15,511 nt of DNA from JBBTXJ01 sp964636345 (GTDB lineage Bacteria > Patescibacteriota > Patescibacteriia > Magasanikbacterales > JBBTXJ01), in NCBI GenBank assembly GCA_964636345.1, contig CAZWRL010000018.1:1-15511 (forward strand), written 5' to 3'. The translations under genes were made by a program, and so were the position numbers. The notes beneath the pieces were generated by a model. It was not told the DNA's origin. It ran no database searches and was given only the letters and a program-made list of their open reading frames with translations. Of this stretch, positions 7,712-12,706 are shown in pieces (within the stretch, counting starts at the first letter, position 1; every line of letters begins with the position of its first letter).

Positions 7712-9849
7712 GTGATACTCAATTACCGTTTATTCCGCCCGCCAAGGTTTTCTTTCCCAAAGAAGATATTTGGACTATTCAAGAGGGAACGGCCACCATA
7801 CTTGAAAGTGGGCGCCTTACGCTTGGCGAGTACATCAAAAATTTTGAACAGGATTTTGCGACGTACGTTGGCGCCGCGCACGCGATTGCCGTCAATAGCG
7901 GCACCTCTGCCATTGAAATGGTGTTGCGCGCGTTGCGTATTGGCGCCGGAGATTCTGTTGTCATTCCTACCAATACCTTTTTTGCCACGGCAGCCGCGGT
8001 GATTCACGCGGGCGCGACGCCCATTTTTGCGGATTGTGATGAAACACTCGCCTTGTCTCCTGAAACCGTGCGCGCTGCGCTCCGGCCTGACACGAAAGCG
8101 GTTATCGTGGTGCATATTGGCGGTTTTATCACCCCGCGCATTACCCAACTGGTGGAGCTTTGTCGCGAGCGCGGCATCTTTTTAATTGAAGACGCGGCTC
8201 ACGCGCAGGGTAGTACTTTTAATGGTAAGCAGGCCGGAACGTTTGGGTATGCCGCCGCGTTTTCGTTTTATCCCACCAAAGTGATGACGAGCGCCGAGGG
8301 CGGAATGATTGTCACGAACGATCCGGAATTGGATCGGCTGGCGCGCGTGTTTCGCGATCAAGGCAAAAAAGATTTTTCCTCAAACCTCCACGTGGAACTG
8401 GGGTACAATTGGCGGCTTTCTGAAATTCACGCGCTGATTGGGCATGTGCAATTTAAACGACTCAATCAATTTATTGAGGCGCGCCGCGCGGTTGCGCAGA
8501 TTTATGATACGGAGCTTGCCGGTATTCCGGGCGTGACGCCACTCCGCGAGGTAGCGGGAGTCATGTCAAATTATTATAAATATATTACGTTCGTTCCGGC
8601 GGGCACTGATCGCGTGGCGCTGAAAAAGCAATTAAAAGAAGAGCACGGTATTGGACTTGCGGGCGAGGTGTATGAGATTCCGCTTCATAAACAGCCGGTG
8701 TTTGAAGCGTATGCGCGCGGCACCGTGCTCCCCGTGGCAGAGCGATTATGCGCCGGACACATTTGTCTGCCCATGTCCGCGGTGCAAACGAGAGGTGAGG
8801 CGTTGCGAGTAACGCAGGCGCTCCGCACGGTATTTACGTCGCCATCCGCACCATCCGTGACACCCGTCCTCTCTTCAGCACCTTCAATGCCTATCATAAC
8901 TGCAGCCAATACAGCGCCACAGAAACCGCAGAAAGTAGCGGTCATCGGTGGATCTGGATTTATTGGTTCACATATTGTGGATGCCTTGTTGGATGCCCAT
9001 CATAAAGTGACGGTTTTTGATCTTTTGGCGCCGCAACGCAGTGATGTGCGGTTTATCACCATGGATATTTTGAATCAGTCAAGTGTGAATGTGATGTTGA
9101 CCGGTGGATTTGATGCCGTGTATATGCTCGCCGCCATCGCGAATGTGAACGATGTGTTCAACAATCCGGTTGAATCCTGCGATGTGAACATTCGCGCGGT
9201 GGTAAATGTGCTTGAAGCCGCGCGCAAAAATAAAATTTCGCGCGTGCTCCTTTCAAGCACCGTCTGGCTGTATGAAATGGTGGGCGCGCAACATGCTGAC
9301 GCGGTAACGGAAGACGCGGCGCTGGAACCCGGCCGCGTGAATCATGTGTACACGGCAACCAAACTGGCGGCGGAACAGTATTGTATTGCGTATCAGAAAT
9401 TATACGGGCAGAACTACACTATTTTGCGCTACGGCATTCCCTATGGGCCGTATGGGCGTCTCGGCACCGTGATTTATAATTTTGTGGCAAATGCGCTTGC
9501 CGGTAAACCGATTGTGATACAGGGCGATGGTTTGCAAGCCCGTAATTTCATCTTCGTGAAGGACTTGGCAGAGGGGAATGTGGCGGCGCTCAATCCCGCG
9601 GCGGCAAACCAGACGTATAATCTGGATGGCCTGCGGCCGGTTTCCATTAAAGAACTTGCCGAGATTGTGCAATCGTTTATTTCGGGTACAATTATTCAGT
9701 ATGTTGAGGCGCGTCCGGGCGACTTTAAGGGATTTTCCGCATCATCGGAAAAAGCGTTGCGCGATTTGGGTTGGCGCGCGCATACGGACATCCGTGAGGG
9801 CATTCGTCAGTATATTGAGTGGGCCAAGAATGAAGCGATTTTGCAATGA
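7708..9849 (+). CDS. DegT/DnrJ/EryC1 PLP aminotransferase fused to NAD-dependent sugar epimerase/dehydratase
   Basis: 713 residues. Residues 1-375 are a sugar aminotransferase: NSGTSAIE phosphate-binding loop, PTNTFFATAAA, IEDAAHAQGS (PLP-binding Asp), and SFYPTK with the Schiff-base lysine K191, so it is an aminotransferase and not a ColD-like dehydratase, which has His here. Residues 376-408 are a Ser/Pro/Ala/Thr linker (SPSAPSVTPVLSSAPS...). Residues 410-713 are an extended SDR: GGSGFIG (414-420), S516-S517-T518, Y548-x3-K552, and RNFIFVKDLAEGN, resembling UDP-glucose 4-epimerase and related enzymes. Next to two GDP-mannose dehydratase domains, the aminotransferase could use GDP-4-keto-6-deoxymannose and make GDP-perosamine; a UDP-linked substrate is equally possible because the epimerase looks UDP-sugar-like. 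In-frame Met394 in the linker may be a relic start. ATGA overlaps at both ends. Confidence 0.92.
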   Translation: MSDTQLPFIPPAKVFFPKEDIWTIQEGTATILESGRLTLGEYIKNFEQDFATYVGAAHAIAVNSGTSAIEMVLRALRIGAGDSVVIPTNTFFATAAAVIHAGATPIFADCDETLALSPETVRAALRPDTKAVIVVHIGGFITPRITQLVELCRERGIFLIEDAAHAQGSTFNGKQAGTFGYAAAFSFYPTKVMTSAEGGMIVTNDPELDRLARVFRDQGKKDFSSNLHVELGYNWRLSEIHALIGHVQFKRLNQFIEARRAVAQIYDTELAGIPGVTPLREVAGVMSNYYKYITFVPAGTDRVALKKQLKEEHGIGLAGEVYEIPLHKQPVFEAYARGTVLPVAERLCAGHICLPMSAVQTRGEALRVTQALRTVFTSPSAPSVTPVLSSAPSMPIITAANTAPQKPQKVAVIGGSGFIGSHIVDALLDAHHKVTVFDLLAPQRSDVRFITMDILNQSSVNVMLTGGFDAVYMLAAIANVNDVFNNPVESCDVNIRAVVNVLEAARKNKISRVLLSSTVWLYEMVGAQHADAVTEDAALEPGRVNHVYTATKLAAEQYCIAYQKLYGQNYTILRYGIPYGPYGRLGTVIYNFVANALAGKPIVIQGDGLQARNFIFVKDLAEGNVAALNPAAANQTYNLDGLRPVSIKELAEIVQSFISGTIIQYVEARPGDFKGFSASSEKALRDLGWRAHTDIREGIRQYIEWAKNEAILQ

Positions 9850-11042
9850 TGAACCTAAAAAGTTTTTTTAAAATATATCTTCGTAAACTCTTGCGGCTAG
9901 GCCGGACACGCAAGCCGTTTTACGATTTTTTTTACTACGATGGCGTACCGCACACCAAACACGCGCTTTTTGCGTATCGGGTGTTCGGCGTGTGGACGCA
10001 ATCGCGGGTCGCGTGGAGCGCTATTGGTGATGTGCATGACATCTTGCGGGTATTATCAGAGCTTGGTTACCGTACTGATATTATTGATGCGGCAGATACG
10101 ACGTTTGTTCCAACGAGGCGGTATGATTTGTACGTTGGTCATTATGGTAGCAATTTTGAACACATTGCGCCTCAGCTTCAGCCGGAAACCGTAACGGTTT
10201 TTTATCCCATGTATGCGTATTGGCGTTTCCAGAATACGGAGGAAGAAAAACGCCTAGCGGAAATTGCCGCACGTTATGGCACGATTCTTTCTGCTGAACG
10301 CAAGCTGTCTATCAACGATGATTATGCTGTCATGAACTCAGATGGCATGGTTGTCATGAGTAATCTCCGCGGTATGAAAACGTACTCGCGCGAGCGCATG
10401 ATTTTTCCTATCAATAACGCGGGCTACGGTGATGAAAAATGCATGGATCTTTCAACCAAGGACTTCGCGGCGGCGCGAAATGGATTTCTTTTTATTGCCG
10501 GTTCCGGCAACGCGCACAAACGGCTTGATGTGATACTTGAAGCGTTTGCCGGCATGCCGGATAAACAACTCTATCTTTGCACAAAATTGGAAGATGATTT
10601 TAAAGCAGCTTTTGAAAAATATCTTTTTTACACGCCAAACATTCATTACATCGGGCACATTCGTCTTTACACGCCGGAGTTTTATGATCTGATGCGGAAA
10701 TGTAATTATGTTGTTTACGGCAGTTGCAGTGAGGGGAGCCCGGGCGCGGTTATTGATGCCATGTTTCAAGGATTGATTCCGCTTGTCAGTCTCGGCTCCC
10801 ATATTGATGTTGCGCCGCACGGGTTTGAAATTGAACCATTTACCGTAGAAGAGGTCGCGCGCGTAGTGCATGAAGTATCCGACCATGATACCGCGTGGGC
10901 GGAGGAGCGCAGTAGTGCCGTGCAAAATTATGCGAAAGATGTTTTTTCCATTGAACGGTATCGTGAGACACTCAAAAAACATATTCAGACCATTGAAAAA
11001 GAAAAAAGCGCCACTCGAGGAACCTTGAATTTTACGCAATAA
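9846..11042 (+). CDS. GT-B glycosyltransferase (GT4/GT1-like)
   Basis: 398 residues, the only single-domain member of the operon. The N-terminal half is divergent and basic at its start (KSFFKIYLRKLLRLGR), which may favour membrane association. The C-terminal donor half is recognisable: FLFIAGSGNAHKRLDVILEAF, HYIGHI, then YGSCSEGSPGAVIDAM, where the EX7E motif reads E296-x7-D304. Role: sugar transfer in the same glycan pathway; donor and acceptor are unknown. The start is ATGATG; the first ATG overlaps the upstream stop (ATGA), so it was chosen, but the second, at 9849, is equally possible. No Shine-Dalgarno. The 3' end overlaps the convergent clpP by 11 bp, and no terminator hairpin is visible. 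Confidence 0.8.
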   Translation: MMNLKSFFKIYLRKLLRLGRTRKPFYDFFYYDGVPHTKHALFAYRVFGVWTQSRVAWSAIGDVHDILRVLSELGYRTDIIDAADTTFVPTRRYDLYVGHYGSNFEHIAPQLQPETVTVFYPMYAYWRFQNTEEEKRLAEIAARYGTILSAERKLSINDDYAVMNSDGMVVMSNLRGMKTYSRERMIFPINNAGYGDEKCMDLSTKDFAAARNGFLFIAGSGNAHKRLDVILEAFAGMPDKQLYLCTKLEDDFKAAFEKYLFYTPNIHYIGHIRLYTPEFYDLMRKCNYVVYGSCSEGSPGAVIDAMFQGLIPLVSLGSHIDVAPHGFEIEPFTVEEVARVVHEVSDHDTAWAEERSSAVQNYAKDVFSIERYRETLKKHIQTIEKEKSATRGTLNFTQ

Positions 11043-11631
11043 TTTTATCCACGATGCCGTATTCCACCGCTTTGTCCGCGGTCATGAAGAAGTCGCGATC
11101 CGTATCCCTTTCAATACGTTCCAACGGTTGACCCGTGTGTTTGACAAGGATTTTGTTGAGTTGATCTTTGATGCGCAAAATGCGTTCGGCGGAAATTTTA
11201 ATATCGCTTGCCTGTCCTTCGGCGCCGCCCATCACTTGGTGAATCATCACTTCAGCGTTTGGCAGAATAAACCGTTTGCCCGCAGCGCCGGCGGCCAAGA
11301 GCGTCGCGCTCATCGACGCGGCAATGCCAATACAAATAGTTGACACCACCGGTTTAATGTACTGCATGGTGTCATAAATGGCCATGCCAGCCGTCACCGC
11401 GCCGCCGGGTGAATTGATGTACAGTTTGATATCGCGATCCGCGTCTTGGCTTTCCAAAAAGAGCAGTTGCGCAATCACGATATTGGCCACCGCATCGTCA
11501 ATGTGTGATCCCAAAAAAATGATGCGGTCTTTTAACAGCCGAGAGTAAATATCATAGGCCCGTTCGCCGTAATTGGTTTTTTCAATAACCGTGGGGATGA
11601 GATATTGGTTTTTTGTTTCCGTAGTGGTCAT
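11032..11631 (-). CDS. clpP: ATP-dependent Clp protease proteolytic subunit
   Basis: 199 residues, normal length for ClpP. It forms the tetradecameric cytoplasmic serine protease that degrades proteins fed by ClpX or ClpA/C. The triad is complete: S106 in IAASMSA, H131 in MIHQ, D180 in RDTDRDFF. Also seen are RIIFLGSHID, LYINSPGGAVTAGMAIYDTM and the GAEGQASDI handle-region motif. The common CIGQAASMGA reads CIGIAASMSA, so the residues flanking the nucleophile are Ile (for Gln) and Ser (for Gly). It lies 37 bp after the DHH gene on the same strand, but a promoter in that gap (-10 TATACT 6 nt before ATG) suggests independent leaderless transcription. No Shine-Dalgarno. The last 11 bp overlap the convergent glycosyltransferase gene. 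Confidence 0.97.
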   Translation of the reverse strand: MTTTETKNQYLIPTVIEKTNYGERAYDIYSRLLKDRIIFLGSHIDDAVANIVIAQLLFLESQDADRDIKLYINSPGGAVTAGMAIYDTMQYIKPVVSTICIGIAASMSATLLAAGAAGKRFILPNAEVMIHQVMGGAEGQASDIKISAERILRIKDQLNKILVKHTGQPLERIERDTDRDFFMTADKAVEYGIVDKIIA

Positions 11632-11637
11632 AGGTTC

Positions 11638-11667
11638 AGTATAGGGTTACAAGGTGTTTTTTGTAAA
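11638..11667 (-). promoter_or_regulatory. Predicted clpP promoter (TTTACA-18-TATACT, leaderless)
   Basis: On the minus strand, -35 TTTACA occupies 11667-11662 and -10 TATACT 11643-11638, with an 18-bp spacer. Only 6 nt separate the -10 from the clpP ATG, so transcription should begin at or next to the A of the start codon. The whole element fits in the 37-bp gap after the DHH gene. Confidence 0.65.
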
Positions 11668-11668
11668 G

Positions 11669-12637
11669 TTACGGCGCCATGCGCACGCCGCGCGCGGTTT
11701 CTTCAAGCCGTCCGGGAAGCATAAAGCCCGCGGCCTTTTTGTGTCCACCGCCGCCAAAACGTTTCGCAAGCGCGGCCACATCAACATCGTCGCGCGTGGT
11801 GCGCAAACTGCCCTTAATCTGTCCATCCGTTGTTTCCTTCAAAAAGAGCGTGTACGTTCCTTCGCCAAGATTATTAAGAAAATTAGAGATGCCGTTGACT
11901 TCGTTTTCCGCAAGTCCGTAGTGTTCGTAATCCTTTTGAAAGAGGTAGGTCACCACGGAATCATGGCGCGGTTGGTAATACAGCCGCGCAAGCGCGATGC
12001 CCCAGAGCTTCAAGAGCGCCACGGGTTTATTATTCTGCGTGTGCTCGCGGATAGTGTGGAGCCGGGCGCCGCGCGTGATCAAATCACTTGCCATATCCAT
12101 GGCGGAGGCAGTGGTTGCCGCATTGGAGAAATGTTCGGTATCGGTCATAAGACCGGTCAAAAGACAGGTGGCGATGTCTTCGGTCAGCGGAAAGTTCACT
12201 GCCTTGAAAAATCCATAGATTACTTCCGTGGTTGCCGCGGCAGATGGATTGACGAGGTTAAAATCGCCAAAGTGTTCATTGCTTGCGTGGTGATCAATAT
12301 TAATAATGGTGGGACGTGCGGGTCTAGTGGCAAGGGTGTCGGCCAAGCCCGCATACCGAAGATCGCCCGCGTCGCACACAATCATGGTGTTCACGGCAGG
12401 GTTCGTGAGTAACGTATGGTCGTTTTGTATTTCGTGGACGCCCGGAAGAAACGCAAGATTTTGCGAGATCGGCGTGGGACAAAACATAGCGGCTGGTATA
12501 TGCGCGGCCTCAAGATAAAAACGGAGAGCGCACACGGAACTGACGCTATCGCCATCCGGGTTGGTGCCGGGAATCAGTACTACAAAACGCGCTTGCTTCA
12601 GATGCTGCGCGATGGCTTGTGCGGTTTCATCATTCAT
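11669..12637 (-). CDS. DHH/DHHA1 phosphoesterase, NrnA-like (nanoRNase / pAp phosphatase family)
   Basis: 322 residues, usual length for NrnA-type proteins. The DHH domain (about 1-200) has motif I NPDGD (26-30), motif II VCDAGD, motif III IDHHASN, and motif IV TGLMTDTEHF. The DHHA1 domain has IKGSLRT and RFGGGGHKKAAGF near the C-terminus. Family role: Mn-dependent hydrolysis of 2-5 nt RNA oligomers, pAp or linear dinucleotides such as pApA; which one applies is not readable here. The His that usually precedes motif I (HxxPDxD) is Gly24, so one metal ligand may be missing. The gene starts a minus-strand pair with clpP and is divergent from the SMC gene; its promoter is a consensus TTGACA-17-TATACT, 11 nt from the ATG. 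Confidence 0.93.
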   Translation of the reverse strand: MNDETAQAIAQHLKQARFVVLIPGTNPDGDSVSSVCALRFYLEAAHIPAAMFCPTPISQNLAFLPGVHEIQNDHTLLTNPAVNTMIVCDAGDLRYAGLADTLATRPARPTIINIDHHASNEHFGDFNLVNPSAAATTEVIYGFFKAVNFPLTEDIATCLLTGLMTDTEHFSNAATTASAMDMASDLITRGARLHTIREHTQNNKPVALLKLWGIALARLYYQPRHDSVVTYLFQKDYEHYGLAENEVNGISNFLNNLGEGTYTLFLKETTDGQIKGSLRTTRDDVDVAALAKRFGGGGHKKAAGFMLPGRLEETARGVRMAP

Positions 12638-12648
12638 AGTGGTAGATT

Positions 12649-12677
12649 AGTATAGGATAGCAACCGTGAGCTGTCAA
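12649..12677 (-). promoter_or_regulatory. Predicted promoter of the DHH phosphoesterase gene (TTGACA-17-TATACT)
   Basis: Minus strand: -35 TTGACA at 12677-12672 (perfect sigma70 consensus), a 17-bp spacer, and -10 TATACT at 12654-12649. The ATG lies 11 nt downstream, so any leader would be about 4-5 nt. This may drive DHH and, by read-through, clpP. Confidence 0.8.
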
Positions 12678-12700
12678 TGGAATGGGAAAATTGGTATACT
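12671..12700 (+). promoter_or_regulatory. Predicted SMC-gene promoter (CTGTCA-18-TGGTATACT, leaderless)
   Basis: Extended -10 TG-G-TATACT at 12692-12700, 6 nt before the ATG at 12707. A weaker -35 (CTGTCA, 12671-12676) lies 18 bp upstream and is read from the same bases as the -35 of the divergent DHH promoter. The geometry matches the clpP promoter. Confidence 0.65.
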
Positions 12701-12705
12701 ATACC
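12693..12705. repeat. Perfect 6-1-6 palindrome over the SMC-gene -10
   Basis: GGTATA-C-TATACC is an inverted repeat that contains the -10 hexamer and ends two bases before the ATG. It could be an operator, or a by-product of two overlapping TATA-like boxes; the sequence alone does not decide. Confidence 0.5.
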
Positions 12706-12706
12706 T

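Noticed and set aside
7708..8835. ColD-type GDP-4-keto-6-deoxymannose 3-dehydratase
   Set aside because: ColD has His at the PLP lysine position; K191 is present here.
1440..9849. Fusions as artefacts of sequencing indels or lost stops
   Set aside because: Frames stay intact across all junctions, true stops all sit in ATGA overlaps, and two junctions have proper low-complexity linkers. Error would need to hit several junctions independently.
11654..12412. 252-codon plus-strand ORF opposite the DHH gene
   Set aside because: It is a shadow of the minus-strand gene, which has complete DHH/DHHA1 motifs; the shadow translation resembles no family.
12677..12706. Ten-codon N-terminal extension of the SMC protein
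   Set aside because: SMC homology starts at MFLERLDIFGFKSFA (12707), and the extension covers the TATACT -10 and the divergent -35.
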